Of a DNA stretch of 64,000 nucleotides, positions 51,711-60,448 are shown one piece after another (position 1 is the first letter of the stretch; each line of letters begins with the position of its first letter). A program made the position numbers and the translations under genes. Where the stretch lies: assembly GCA_964596165.1 (NCBI GenBank), contig CAZQTW010000019.1, positions 1 through 64,000 on the forward strand, given 5' to 3'. This stretch comes from CAYUQT01 sp964596165. GTDB taxonomy: Bacteria > Planctomycetota > Phycisphaerae > UBA1845 > JAFGLZ01. The notes beneath the pieces were generated by a model that had not been told where the DNA came from, made no database searches, and saw only the letters and a list, made by a program, of their open reading frames with translations.

Positions 51711-52610
51711 TCATCCCTCAAATCGCCTTCCCGTCAGCTTCTCGTACGCCTCGACGTACTTGGCCGTGGTGTTGGCCACCACCTCCGCCGGAAGCTCGGG
51801 TCCCGGCGGCGTTTTGTTCCAGCTCAGCGTCTCGAGGTAATTGCGGACGTACTGCTTGTCGAAGCTCTCTTGATCGCGGCCGGGCTGGTACTTGTCCGCC
51901 GGCCAGAAGCGGGAACTGTCGGGCGTGAGAACCTCGTCGATGAGGATGTACTTGCCGTCCGCCAGGCCCCACTCGAACTTCGTGTCGGCAATGATCACGC
52001 CTCGTCCGCGGGCGTAGTCGGCCGCCGCGCGATAGACGTCGATCGACAGGCGGCGCAGCCTGTCCATCACGCCCGGCGGACACAATTGGGCCGCTTGCTC
52101 GAAACTCAGGTTCTCGTCGTGTCCGCTCGTCGCCTTGGTCGTCGGCGTGAAGATTGGCTCGGGCAGTGCATCGCACTGACGCAGGCCACCGGGCAGCTTG
52201 ATCCCGCAGATGGTCCGATCGGCCTGATAACTCTTCCAACCCGAGCCTGCCAGATAGCCGCGGACGACGCATTCGACGGGTACAACCTCCGCCTTGCGGA
52301 CGATGACCGTCCGGCCACACAGTATGTCCGCATGGGGTTGAAGAGGTGTGGGCAGGTCGGCGGGCGCCAGCACCAGCTTCTGAAGGTGATGATCCACACG
52401 CTTGCCAAACCACTCAAACCAGAACGCGCTGAGTTGCGTCAGTACCTTGCCCTTGTTCGGAATGCCCGTGGGCATGACCACGTCGAAGGCACTGATGCGG
52501 TCGGTGGCCACGATGGCCAGCACGTCGCCCAGGTCGTACACGTCGCGAACCTTGCCGCTGCGCACCGGCAAACCGGGGATTTCCGTCTTGTGGATTACGC
52601 TCTGCTTCAC
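51711..52610 (-). CDS. purC: SAICAR synthase (phosphoribosylaminoimidazole-succinocarboxamide synthase)
   Basis: A 299-residue cytosolic purine-biosynthesis enzyme that joins CAIR with Asp using ATP. The family motifs are clear: SGKVRDVYDLGD near the start, ATDRISAFDVVMPTGIPNKG, the CVVRGYLAGSGWKSYQ block, IIADTKFEWGLADG and LIDEVLTPDSSRFWPADKY. It is the long form found in many bacteria and yeast, about 300 residues, unlike the 237-residue E. coli enzyme. GTG at 52610 is chosen: AAGGA is just upstream and the protein then begins at the fold. It heads a two-gene operon with the AsmA-like gene. Confidence 0.93.
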   Translation of the reverse strand: MKQSVIHKTEIPGLPVRSGKVRDVYDLGDVLAIVATDRISAFDVVMPTGIPNKGKVLTQLSAFWFEWFGKRVDHHLQKLVLAPADLPTPLQPHADILCGRTVIVRKAEVVPVECVVRGYLAGSGWKSYQADRTICGIKLPGGLRQCDALPEPIFTPTTKATSGHDENLSFEQAAQLCPPGVMDRLRRLSIDVYRAAADYARGRGVIIADTKFEWGLADGKYILIDEVLTPDSSRFWPADKYQPGRDQESFDKQYVRNYLETLSWNKTPPGPELPAEVVANTTAKYVEAYEKLTGRRFEG

Positions 52611-52671
52611 GATTGAGTTTCCTTCTCGTTGGGGAGTAGTCGGACACCGACAACTCCTTTTCCAAGCCGCC

Positions 52672-52700
52672 CATTTACGCGGATCGGTAAGTGTTGTCAA
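52672..52700 (-). promoter_or_regulatory. purC promoter
   Basis: On the minus strand TTGACA (52695-52700) with 17 bases to TAAATG (52672-52677). The -35 is perfect, the -10 weak. It would start near 52665, about 55 bases before the purC GTG. Confidence 0.45.
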
Positions 52701-52779
52701 CGCTGAAGATGAGGAAGGCGCCTTGCTCGGCTCGGCATCCTGCCGATACGGTCAGTTTTGCCGTCGATCGATTTTGATT

Positions 52780-52808
52780 TTGACAAGCCTTCGAGCGGGT
52801 ACTACTAT
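52780..52808 (+). promoter_or_regulatory. kdsB promoter
   Basis: TTGACA (52780-52785), spacer 17, TACTAT (52803-52808). Transcription would begin near 52815, which lies inside the long reading frame that begins at 52758 and so supports the later GTG start of kdsB at 52860. Confidence 0.6.
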
Positions 52809-52859
52809 GACGATGGCGTGGGTGGAAGTGTCAGGACGCGGAGTTCCAGCCTTACAGGT

Positions 52860-53609
52860 GTGTCGTTGGCGGCGGTGGCGGTCATTCCAGCCCGGTACCA
52901 GTCTACGCGGTTTCCGGGGAAACCTCTCGCTAATCAGACCGGCAAGTACCTCATCCAACACGTTTACGATAATGTCTTGTTGGCAAAGAAGTTAAGCAGG
53001 GTCATTGTCGCCACCGACGACCAGCGGATATTCGACGCGGTTCGAAGCTTTGGCGGCGAGGTCGTCATGACCCGAAGCGATCATGTCTGTGGGACCGACC
53101 GGATCGCCGAGGTCGCCGAAGGGCTGAAGGATCAAATCATCGTCAATGTCCAGGGCGACGAACCGGAGATCGATCCCAGGCAGATCGACCAGCTTGTGGA
53201 CCTGCTCGAACGGAACCGCGAGTGCGACATGGCCACGCTGGCATGTCCGTTCGAAACGGTGGACGACGTCGTTTCCGCAACCACGACCAAGGTCGTGCTG
53301 GATCAACACGGCCGCGCCTTGTATTTCAGCAAGGCGGTCGTTCCGTTCGCCCGCGACGACGGCGGCAAGGTGAAGGATCCCCGGGGCTGGCTGCTCCATC
53401 TGGGCATCTACGCATACCGACGGGATTTTCTGCTGAGGTACTCGAAGCTGCCGCCTACCCCCTTGGAGAAGATCGAGAAGCTCGAGCAGCTTCGCGCGTT
53501 GGAACACGGCTATCGGATTGTGGTCGGGGTCGTTGACCGTGCGGCCATTGGTATCGACACCCCTGAGGAATACGCCGCATTTGTGGCCAGGGTCGCGACC
53601 AAGATGTAG
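52860..53609 (+). CDS. kdsB: 3-deoxy-manno-octulosonate cytidylyltransferase
   Basis: A 249-residue cytosolic enzyme that activates KDO with CTP for lipopolysaccharide core synthesis. The nucleotide loop IPARYQSTRFPGKPL opens the protein and NVQGDEPEIDP carries the metal Asp; VVVPFARDD-type and HLGIYAYRRDFL blocks are also present. Length is that of the family. The GTG at 52860 is chosen over TTG at 52758 because a promoter sits at 52780-52808 and the extra 34 residues have no family character. It and pyrG (44 bp apart) form a unit in which pyrG supplies CTP for the reaction. KDO use implies a Gram-negative outer membrane. Confidence 0.9.
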   Translation: MSLAAVAVIPARYQSTRFPGKPLANQTGKYLIQHVYDNVLLAKKLSRVIVATDDQRIFDAVRSFGGEVVMTRSDHVCGTDRIAEVAEGLKDQIIVNVQGDEPEIDPRQIDQLVDLLERNRECDMATLACPFETVDDVVSATTTKVVLDQHGRALYFSKAVVPFARDDGGKVKDPRGWLLHLGIYAYRRDFLLRYSKLPPTPLEKIEKLEQLRALEHGYRIVVGVVDRAAIGIDTPEEYAAFVARVATKM

Positions 53610-53653
53610 GGGGTCCGCGACGAGTGGGGAAAAGTGGATAGGGAGGTCCGCTC

Positions 53654-55435
53654 ATGGACGCAGAGAAGCTTCTTTCCTCCGTCAGCAAGGCGACAGACGA
53701 AACCGAATTCTACACCCCCATGCCCGCCGGTTATAAGCCGGGCAAAACCAAGTATGTGGTGGTTTTCGGTACGGTGATGAGCGGGCTGGGCAAGGGAATC
53801 TTCAGCTCCTCACTGGCCAAGGTCCTTCAGGACAAGGGCCTCACCGTCGCGCCGATCAAGCTTGAAGGGTATCTCAATCTTGACAGCGGTACGCTCAACC
53901 CCTTCCGGCACGGCGAGGTATTCGTCCTCGACGACGGCATGGAATGCGACATGGACTTGGGCACCTACGAACGGATGCTCGATCAGGACCTCTCGCGGTG
54001 CAATTTTGCCACGAGCGGACAGATGTACACCCGCGTCCTGGAGAAGGAGCGGAAGGGCAGTTATCTCGGCCGCGACGTGCAGATGATCCCACACGTCACG
54101 GGCGAAGTGAAAAGCAAGCTGCGCGAACTGGCGGTAGTCAGCCACGCCGACGTGGTCTTCGTCGAGATCGGCGGAACGGTCGGCGACGTCGAGAACATGT
54201 ACTACATCGAGGCCGTCCGCGAAATGGCGTTCGAGGAGGGACCCGACAGTTTCTGCTTTGTATCGCTGACCTACATCATCGAACCGCCCGCGCTGGGCGA
54301 GCAGAAATCCAAGGCGGCCCAGCTGGGCATCGGACGTCTGCTGGCCAGCGGAATCCAGCCGCACATTATTGCCTGTCGAGCTCACACGCCGGTGACCCGC
54401 AAGGTTCGTGAGAAGCTGGCCCTCTACAGCAATGTGCCGTTGGATTGCGTCTTCTCGATGCACGATTGCCAGAGTGTGTACGTCATTCCCGAGATGCTCC
54501 GCGAGGCGCGTATCGACAAGGCCGTTCTCGAAATCCTCAAGATCACGGACCGTGTCGACGAGGTGGCCGAGGCGAAGGCGCGCCAGACATGGCAGCGCTA
54601 CATCGAGCGGTTCAATGCCGCCAACAAGCCGCTGACCATCGGGATCACCGGCAAGTACACCACCGTTCGCGACAGCTATGCCAGCATTATCAAGGCGCTC
54701 GAGCACTGTGGAACGTATCACGGGGTCCGCGTCAACATCGAGTGGATCGATACGACGGAGTTGACTGATGACACGGTGGCCGATGCCTTACGAGGCGTGC
54801 ACGGTGTTATCGTCCCCGGCGGTTTCGGCGCCCGCGGTGCGGAAGGCAAGATCAGTTGCATCCGCTATGCCCGCGAGAACAAGATTCCCTACCTGGGGCT
54901 CTGCTATGGGTTTCAGCTTGCCGTGGTCGAATTCGCCCGGCATGTCTGCGGATTGGCGGACGCCAACAGCACGGAGCTCGATCCCGACTGCAAGCACCCC
55001 GTCATCGACATCCTTCCCGAACAGAAGCAGATCGAAGGTTTGGGCGGAAACATGCGACTGGGCGGACGCGACATCCAAATCAAGCCGTACACCCTGGCGT
55101 GTCGTCTGTTTAACGGCGCCAGTGAGGTCCGAATGCGATTCCGTCACCGATACGAAGTCGACCCCCGATACATCGAACAGCTCGAGGCGGGCGGCATTGT
55201 CTTCAGCGGCCGAGCCCCCGACTATCCGATCATGCAGATCTTCGAGTTGCCGCAGGAAGTGCATCCCTACTTCATCGGCACTCAGGCCCATCCGGAACTG
55301 ATCAGCAGGCCGCTGCGTCCGGAACCGATGTTCCTTGGACTGGTCGGTGAGGCCATGCGTCGGGCGTACCCCGACGCGTCCAAGGCCGACACGCGTCCGG
55401 CGAGTGACTCGGAGCGCGTGAGCAATACGGCCTAG
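53654..55435 (+). CDS. pyrG: CTP synthase, divergent
   Basis: A 593-residue enzyme that makes CTP from UTP with Gln. The synthetase domain has the P-loop MSGLGKGIFSSSLAKVLQ (about residues 41-58), and the DDGMECDMDLGTYERM block with the Mg Asp. The Gln-amidotransferase domain has the nucleophile Cys417 in LGLCYGFQLAVVEF and AHPE near the end. The usual KxDPYxNxDPGTMSPxxHGEVF signature is changed: Lys is kept but DPY is replaced by EGY, and the DPGTMSP block reads DSGTLNP. It also carries a 30-residue N-terminal extension and a variable tail. Such diverged forms are seen in planctomycetes. ATG at 53654 chosen; GGGAGG is just upstream. Confidence 0.9.
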   Translation: MDAEKLLSSVSKATDETEFYTPMPAGYKPGKTKYVVVFGTVMSGLGKGIFSSSLAKVLQDKGLTVAPIKLEGYLNLDSGTLNPFRHGEVFVLDDGMECDMDLGTYERMLDQDLSRCNFATSGQMYTRVLEKERKGSYLGRDVQMIPHVTGEVKSKLRELAVVSHADVVFVEIGGTVGDVENMYYIEAVREMAFEEGPDSFCFVSLTYIIEPPALGEQKSKAAQLGIGRLLASGIQPHIIACRAHTPVTRKVREKLALYSNVPLDCVFSMHDCQSVYVIPEMLREARIDKAVLEILKITDRVDEVAEAKARQTWQRYIERFNAANKPLTIGITGKYTTVRDSYASIIKALEHCGTYHGVRVNIEWIDTTELTDDTVADALRGVHGVIVPGGFGARGAEGKISCIRYARENKIPYLGLCYGFQLAVVEFARHVCGLADANSTELDPDCKHPVIDILPEQKQIEGLGGNMRLGGRDIQIKPYTLACRLFNGASEVRMRFRHRYEVDPRYIEQLEAGGIVFSGRAPDYPIMQIFELPQEVHPYFIGTQAHPELISRPLRPEPMFLGLVGEAMRRAYPDASKADTRPASDSERVSNTA

Positions 55436-55453
55436 CGCGCCGTTAAGCGTCAA

Positions 55454-55472
55454 CTTGCGAGCGATTCGCAAG
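55454..55472 (+). terminator. Hairpin after pyrG
   Basis: CTTGCGA (55454-55460), loop GCGAT, TCGCAAG (55466-55472): a perfect seven-pair stem 19 bases after the pyrG stop, followed by a pyrimidine-rich ACCTCTTCTG. A plausible intrinsic terminator without a real U run. Confidence 0.5.
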
Positions 55473-55534
55473 ACCTCTTCTGCCATCGTTACGGTGTCAG
55501 TTTGGCAGGGGGCAGGCCAAGTACTGGAACCTCT

Positions 55535-55610
55535 TTTGCCATAACCCACTATTGGCAAAGGGTGTACGGCCAATCCGTTCCTTCTGGGCGAAGGCTGGCA
55601 TATCATATGC
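55535..55610. promoter_or_regulatory. Two inverted repeats in the hsp20 leader
   Basis: TTTGCCA (55535-55541), 11 bases, TGGCAAA (55553-55559); then a perfect GCATAT-C-ATATGC (55598-55610). Neither is CIRCE (TTAGCACTC with N9) or a sigma32 promoter. They lie 54-129 bases upstream of the first hsp20 start, where a heat-shock repressor would bind. Confidence 0.4.
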
Positions 55611-55663
55611 ACTCCTTCCGCCGTACGTTGTCGTCGGTGAATTCAAACACAAGGAGAAGCATC

Positions 55664-56089
55664 ATGACAACCTTCCGTTGGCCCAGCGGTTTTGCACCGT
55701 TGGTCGGATTGCGCAGCCTTCAGCGAGAGCTGGAGCGTCTGCTCAACGTCCCGAACTCCGAGGGCTATCCGAACGTCAATGTCTATGATTCGGAAGATGC
55801 CTTCGTCGTCGAGGCCCTGCTGCCCGGTGTCGGGACGAGCGAAATCGATCTCTCGATTACCGGCGACACGCTGGTCATCAAGGGGAACAAGCCACCCCTT
55901 CCGGACGTACCCGACGACCGGTACCTCAGGCGGGAGCGCGGCCACGGGACGTTCAATCGAACCGTTGTGTTGCCCGACAGTGTCGATCCGGATGGTGTAA
56001 CCGCCCGACTCGCCAACGGCATCCTGACGATTCGGCTGCCAAAGAGCGTTCAAGCGCGCTCGCACAAGATTTCCGTAAAGGGCGGATAG
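55664..56089 (+). CDS. Small heat-shock protein Hsp20 (first copy)
   Basis: A 141-residue alpha-crystallin-domain chaperone. The N-terminal part is short (LRSLQRELERLLNVP), followed by the domain (about 35-125: YPNVNVYDSEDAFVVEALLP, GDTLVIKGNKP, RGHGTFNRTVVLPDSVDPDG) and a short tail. It holds unfolded proteins in oligomers. ATG at 55664 is preceded by AAGGAG. The second copy is 59 bp downstream and similar in kind but clearly different in sequence, an arrangement known in bacteria where copies mix or specialise. Confidence 0.92.
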   Translation: MTTFRWPSGFAPLVGLRSLQRELERLLNVPNSEGYPNVNVYDSEDAFVVEALLPGVGTSEIDLSITGDTLVIKGNKPPLPDVPDDRYLRRERGHGTFNRTVVLPDSVDPDGVTARLANGILTIRLPKSVQARSHKISVKGG

Positions 56090-56147
56090 AAGGCGCGGCA
56101 TTCCGAGTGGCGAAGTCCGGCGATTGACTGAATGCAGGGAGAAGACC

Positions 56148-56564
56148 ATGAGCCAGAAGAAAGATAAGAATGAAACCGTCGGCCGGGCGGGCAAGGTGGA
56201 AACAGAGGTTGAGCGCGCAGAGCCCATCGCGAATGAAACCGTCGCTCCGGCGATCGACATCTGCGAGACCGACACGGGCTGGCTGTTGGTGGCCGACATG
56301 CCTGGGGTGACAAAGGACGGAATCGACGTTCAGGTCGAACGAGGCGTGTTGACCCTCTCCGGCAAATGCGGATGCGAGCCGCCCCAGGGACGAATCGTCT
56401 ATGAGGGGTTCAGTCGAGCGAACTACTTTCGATCGGTTACCCTGAGCGACGAGATCGATCGCGGCAAGATCACGGCCACGCAAAACGAAGGCGTATTGAC
56501 CGTCATGTTGCCGAAGGCGGCGGCCGCCCAAACCCGAAAGATTACCGTGCAGGGCCCGGGCTGA
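56148..56564 (+). CDS. Small heat-shock protein Hsp20 (second copy)
   Basis: A 138-residue alpha-crystallin-domain protein with a charged N-terminus (KKDKNETVGRAGKVETEVER), then PAIDICETDTGWLLVADMPG, GVLTLSGKCG and SRANYFRSVTLSDEIDRGKI, ending ITVQGPG. AGGGAG lies just upstream of the ATG at 56148. The N-terminal region differs from that of the first copy, so the two probably bind different clients or form mixed oligomers. It shares the upstream operator region, and the two genes are co-transcribed. Confidence 0.92.
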   Translation: MSQKKDKNETVGRAGKVETEVERAEPIANETVAPAIDICETDTGWLLVADMPGVTKDGIDVQVERGVLTLSGKCGCEPPQGRIVYEGFSRANYFRSVTLSDEIDRGKITATQNEGVLTVMLPKAAAAQTRKITVQGPG

Positions 56565-56597
56565 GACGGTCCGGGACTCGCGATAGGGGATGAGAAG

Positions 56598-57068
56598 TCA
56601 GAGCCCCGCTCCGCAGGCCGGGCAGCGCATTTTGCCGTCCGGCTGCACTGTCGGCGTGACCCACTTTCGGCACTTGGTGTTCTTGCAGAGGACGTACGGA
56701 TAGAGCGTCTTCTGCTTGCACTTCGGACATTGGGTCGGCCATTTCCTGAAATGGGGTTCGAACTGGAGCTTGCCCGCAAACCGGCACTGCGGGTTTGTGC
56801 AGGATACGCGGAATGTAGCCGTTTCGGATGGTGTGCCCATTTCCCTGGACGGCCACAGCCAGTCGCCCAGGCAACTCACAAACAACAGGACGACGAACCC
56901 TGCGCTTGCCAGAGCCATCACACGGATAGCCGGCGAACGGAGCATCGCCCACGGGTCTTCCTTTGCGGAGACGATAAACAAACGGAAACGCTGGGGAGCG
57001 GTGGGCAGCCAAAGACGGACGGCGGTAACCGCCTCGACGACCTTTCGAGTGATCTCTTCCTTCTTCAT
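56598..57068 (-). CDS. Membrane protein with two zinc ribbons
   Basis: A 156-residue protein with one transmembrane helix (about residues 48-68, VMALASAGFVVLLFVSCLG) and, after it, paired Cys motifs: SCTNPQCRF, QCPKCKQK, LCKNTKCRKW and RCPACGAG. These make two small zinc ribbons, each of about 20-30 residues. The first half (MKKEEITRKVVEAVTAVRLWL) is a helix. Planctomycetes have many such anchored zinc-ribbon proteins, of unknown role. ATG at 57068 is chosen as the last start before the helix. A clear sigma70 promoter lies at 57110-57138. Confidence 0.65.
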   Translation of the reverse strand: MKKEEITRKVVEAVTAVRLWLPTAPQRFRLFIVSAKEDPWAMLRSPAIRVMALASAGFVVLLFVSCLGDWLWPSREMGTPSETATFRVSCTNPQCRFAGKLQFEPHFRKWPTQCPKCKQKTLYPYVLCKNTKCRKWVTPTVQPDGKMRCPACGAGL

Positions 57069-57109
57069 GCGGGCCTGCCTCTGAGGCAAAACGCCCCATG
57101 GCACATAGG

Positions 57110-57138
57110 ATTCTAGAGATCGTGTCGCACAGGGTCAA
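57110..57138 (-). promoter_or_regulatory. Strong sigma70-like promoter of the zinc-ribbon gene
   Basis: On the minus strand TTGACC (57133-57138), exactly 17 bases, then TAGAAT (57110-57115). Transcription starts near 57103, about 35 bases before the ATG at 57068. It is among the best matches in the window. Confidence 0.65.
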
Positions 57139-57340
57139 ACAATCATACTCCGGGCACGTCCTGGGCTCTCCTTCGGAGTCCGGAGATGCGCACGAAGCCA
57201 TGCGGCGATGGTTTGCCGATTGACCGAGAGTCCTAGGCGGCTGGGCGGCATCACGGTAGACTCATCCGCGGTGACGGCTTGGAGAAAGCTGCCGAAGGGT
57301 TCCACCGGACCACCGACGTCTCCAAAGAGGCTCTCCGCGC

Positions 57341-59722
57341 ATGAATCGAGCAATAGGACCATCGCTGGGGCTTATCGCGGCAAACGTTGTCTTGGTCTCC
57401 GCCTCCTTCGCCACCGACGTCGTCGACCGCCCGCCCGGTCCGCTGGAGTATGGGTATCGACCGGCCGAAGGCGAGGTGTGTCACGTTACGCCTCCCTCAT
57501 TCGTCTGGGTCATCCAGAACACGGCGAAGTCTTACGAGTTGCAGGTCGGCGCCGGCGAGCCGTTTCCCAAGTCCGATACGCGAACGTTTCGCGACATCAT
57601 CTACAACGTCTACACGCCCGACACGCCGCTAGAGCCGGGTCCGTATTGGTGGCGATACCGGTTCATTGCGGCGGATGGGACGGTCAGCGCGTGGAGCCGA
57701 TCGCGGGCCTTCACGATCGCTCCCCAGGCGAAACCCTTTCCCTTCATTACTCCCGAGGAATGCAGGCGGCGCATTCCCAAGACCCATCCGCGATTGATGC
57801 TCCGACCCGAGGATGTCGAGCCCCTGCGCCGACGAATCGACTCGGGGCCGACGCTTCGAGACCTCTTCACCGAGTTACGATCACAGGCCGACGCCTATCT
57901 CAAGGCCGACCTGATCCCCGAGCCGAACGTGATGGCGAGAAACCACGACCCGGCCACCATGAAGTACTGGTGGCCCAATCGGGTGACGAGCGTCAAGGCG
58001 TTGGACGTGGCGAACACGCTGGCCTTCGTCTACCGAATGACCGGTCACGGCAAGTATGGCCAGGCCGCCCGCCGCTGGATCCTGCACCTGGCCGGCTGGA
58101 ATCCGAACGGTCCGACCAACCTCGTGCTCAACGATGAAGCGGCCATGCCCTTCTTGTACATGCTGCCCAGGGCATACGACTGGGCCTTCGACGCGCTGAG
58201 TGAAGAGGATCGATCGAAAGTGCGCAGTGTCATGCGGACCCGCACGCACGCGGCCTATTCGCTTCTGATCGGTCGGCGTCATCTGGACATGCCGTTCGAG
58301 AGCCATGCGAACCGGATGTGGCATAAGATGGCCGAATCGGCAATCTGCTTCTATGACGAACTGGAGGCCGCCCCCGAATGGCTTAACTTCGCGCTCAACT
58401 GCTACTTTGCCGTATATCCTGCCTGGGGCGACAGCGACGGCGGATGGCACGAGGGGGCGAACTACTGGAACTCGTACGTCTACCGATCGCTGTATTGGAT
58501 GGACGCCGCTCGCGCCGCGCTCCAGTTTGAGCCGCTCACCAAGCCGTTCTATCAGCGGGTGGGCGACTTCGCCCTCTACGTCGTGCCGCCCCACACGCCA
58601 GTCGGCGGATTCGGCGATCTGTCGTATCATCCGCCCGGGAGCGACTGGCGCCACACCATCGAGTACTTTGCCCGGCGTCTGAGGAATCCCTACTGGCAGT
58701 GGTGGGCCGAACAGTGGGGCGGCAAGCCGGAGCGCGGCATCTTCGGCCTCTTGCGCGAGGCCTCGAGCAAGCCTATCAAGGCGAAGGCACCGGCGGATCT
58801 TCCGTCCAGCAGGGTCTTTCGCGGCACGGGCGTGGCCGCTCTGCATGACACGATCCTCGACGCCCGCCAAGACGTGATGTTCCTCTTCAAGTCCAGCCCC
58901 TTCGGCGGGCAGAGCCATGGCCACAACCCGCAGAACTCGTTCATCCTCTGTGCTTACGGAGATGAACTGCTCAGCACGTTCGTTTATCGCGGTGAGCACG
59001 GAGGGCGTTTCCATCGCGAATACGCGTGGACCACGCGGGCGCACAATGCGCTATTGGTGGACAACCAGGGTCAGCAAAAGCACTCGGCGGCGGCCACCGG
59101 TCGGATCGTGGCGTTCAAGACAACGCCTGCAGCGGACTACGTTGCGGGTGATGCCACCCAGGCGTACGGCAACGTCAAGCGATTCATTCGACATGTCGTC
59201 TTCGTCAAGCCGGATACGATCGTCCTGTTGGACGACGTCGTGGCCGACAAGCCGGCGACCTATCAATGGATGGTGCACGGGCTGACCGAGATGCAGGTTG
59301 ACCGGAAGACAGGTACGGTTGAGTTGAAACGCACGCGTGCGGGCGTGCAGGTGGCCTATCTATCGCCGTCAGCGCTCACATTCCGCCAGTGGAGCGGCTA
59401 CGAACCGCCGCCGGATATCCAGTGTCCGACGCAATGGCACGTCGAGGCGAGTACGACGGAGCGCAGCAGCGACATGCTCATGCTGACGGTCCTCTGTCCC
59501 TACCGACTTGAGGCCAGGCCCACGGTGAAGCTCGAGCGAATTGAGAGCGAGACGGCCATAGGGTGCCGTGTCGATCGGCGTCCCGGACGATCGCGGTGGG
59601 TCGCCTTTCGCAAGCCGGGTAAGACCGGCCAGGCGATGCTCGGCCCGCTGGTCTTCGACGGCGCGGCCGCGGCCACGACCGACGAAGGCACGATCGTCTT
59701 TCCGCCGCACGTCGTTCAGTAG
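57341..59722 (+). CDS. Heparinase II/III-family polysaccharide lyase
   Basis: A 793-residue secreted protein: signal peptide about residues 1-25 (LGLIAANVVLVSASFA). An N-terminal beta domain resembling DUF4962 is followed by an (alpha/alpha) barrel (about 150-470, with FESHANRMWHKMAESAICFYDEL, GGWHEGANYWNSYVYRSLYW) and a C-terminal beta sandwich with the motif SPFGGQSHGHNPQNSFIL, typical of heparinase II/III-like proteins. The His and Tyr residues in these blocks are candidate catalytic residues. Substrate not known; uronic-acid-containing glycans are usual. The ATG at 57341 has no strong ribosome site. It is a single gene, followed by the tRNA. Confidence 0.85.
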   Translation: MNRAIGPSLGLIAANVVLVSASFATDVVDRPPGPLEYGYRPAEGEVCHVTPPSFVWVIQNTAKSYELQVGAGEPFPKSDTRTFRDIIYNVYTPDTPLEPGPYWWRYRFIAADGTVSAWSRSRAFTIAPQAKPFPFITPEECRRRIPKTHPRLMLRPEDVEPLRRRIDSGPTLRDLFTELRSQADAYLKADLIPEPNVMARNHDPATMKYWWPNRVTSVKALDVANTLAFVYRMTGHGKYGQAARRWILHLAGWNPNGPTNLVLNDEAAMPFLYMLPRAYDWAFDALSEEDRSKVRSVMRTRTHAAYSLLIGRRHLDMPFESHANRMWHKMAESAICFYDELEAAPEWLNFALNCYFAVYPAWGDSDGGWHEGANYWNSYVYRSLYWMDAARAALQFEPLTKPFYQRVGDFALYVVPPHTPVGGFGDLSYHPPGSDWRHTIEYFARRLRNPYWQWWAEQWGGKPERGIFGLLREASSKPIKAKAPADLPSSRVFRGTGVAALHDTILDARQDVMFLFKSSPFGGQSHGHNPQNSFILCAYGDELLSTFVYRGEHGGRFHREYAWTTRAHNALLVDNQGQQKHSAAATGRIVAFKTTPAADYVAGDATQAYGNVKRFIRHVVFVKPDTIVLLDDVVADKPATYQWMVHGLTEMQVDRKTGTVELKRTRAGVQVAYLSPSALTFRQWSGYEPPPDIQCPTQWHVEASTTERSSDMLMLTVLCPYRLEARPTVKLERIESETAIGCRVDRRPGRSRWVAFRKPGKTGQAMLGPLVFDGAAAATTDEGTIVFPPHVVQ

Positions 59723-59889
59723 ACAACAAACCCGTCTTCCAGTTCCGGACTGGATGTGGGGTCCGCGCGGGGATGGCGGTGTGGACACTGTGATTGGCCA
59801 TCCTTGACTCCACTCACCTGACGGACTACCCTTGACGGACGCCGGTGTGGGTTCAGTTGATCCGACCTGCCGGCACCCCATTCGCAATC

Positions 59890-59962
59890 GGGGGCGTAGC
59901 TCAGTAGGTAGAGCAACGGTCTTTTAAACCGTAGGTCGCGCGTTCGAGTCGCGCCGCCCTCA
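59890..59962 (+). tRNA. tRNA-Lys (anticodon TTT)
   Basis: All stems form: acceptor GGGGGCG with CGCCCTC (one G-T pair), D stem GCTC/GAGC, anticodon stem ACGGT/ACCGT around loop CTTTTAA with anticodon TTT at 59923-59925, variable AGGTC, and T stem GCGCG/CGCGC around TTCGAGT. The discriminator is A at 59962. CCA is not encoded. It lies 167 bp after the heparinase-like gene. A hairpin with CCGTCG (60033-60038) and CGACGG (60046-60051) follows 70 bases later. Confidence 0.95.
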
Positions 59963-60327
59963 GTTACTCAGATAACCGACACGGGGAGTTGGAGCGGAGC
60001 GCAGGCGCCCAGGATCCTGTGGGTTTTCCTTTCCGTCGAGCGGTACGACGGCGAAGGCCGTCCGAGCGAGTGGCCGACTCCCTTCGTGGAATCTGTTAAG
60101 GTCCAATCAAGCGGGATGGTAGACCGAGCGTTTTCCCCCGGCACGGTTTCTATTCCGTCGTGCCGGTCGGGCGTTGTCGAGCCTGGGCGGGCGTTGTATG
60201 GTTACATCTATCGATTCCTTGCGAACGGTGTTCAAGGCGTGGTTTCGAGCGCTACCGACATAAGTTGTTGTTTGAAAGCAGGCTATGTCGACCAATGTGT
60301 GTCAGATCCCAATCAAAAGTTAGTGGC

Positions 60328-60357
60328 TTGTAAACATGCGCACATTTGCGTTACAAT
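60328..60357 (+). promoter_or_regulatory. Promoter of the acyl-CoA dehydrogenase-ETF operon
   Basis: TTGTAA (60328-60333), spacer 18, TACAAT (60352-60357). It would begin near 60364, leaving a leader of about 187 bases. Confidence 0.45.
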
Positions 60358-60431
60358 ATGCAAGCAAGTCGTTTCAATTTGGAATCGGAGTATTCCAACG
60401 GCTGGGGGTAGGGACGCCCTCCGATAAATCG

Positions 60432-60448
60432 TTGACGTACCAGGTCAA
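60432..60448. promoter_or_regulatory. Inverted repeat TTGAC-N7-GTCAA in the operon leader
   Basis: A perfect 17-bp dyad 68 bases after the predicted transcription start and 102 bases before the start codon. This is a plausible site for a TetR- or GntR-type regulator of fatty-acid oxidation. No regulator gene is adjacent. Confidence 0.35.

Noticed and set aside
52758..52859. Upstream TTG start for kdsB
   Set aside because: It lies before the promoter at 52780-52808, and its 34 extra residues have no family match.
59804..59832. Possible tRNA promoter TTGACT-N17-TACCCT
   Set aside because: The -10 matches poorly and other TTGAC-like strings crowd the region, so no single promoter can be named.
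60086..60427. 113-codon frame between tRNA-Lys and the acyl-CoA dehydrogenase
   Set aside because: Rich in Cys and Ser without pattern, no ribosome site, and overlaps the promoter region.
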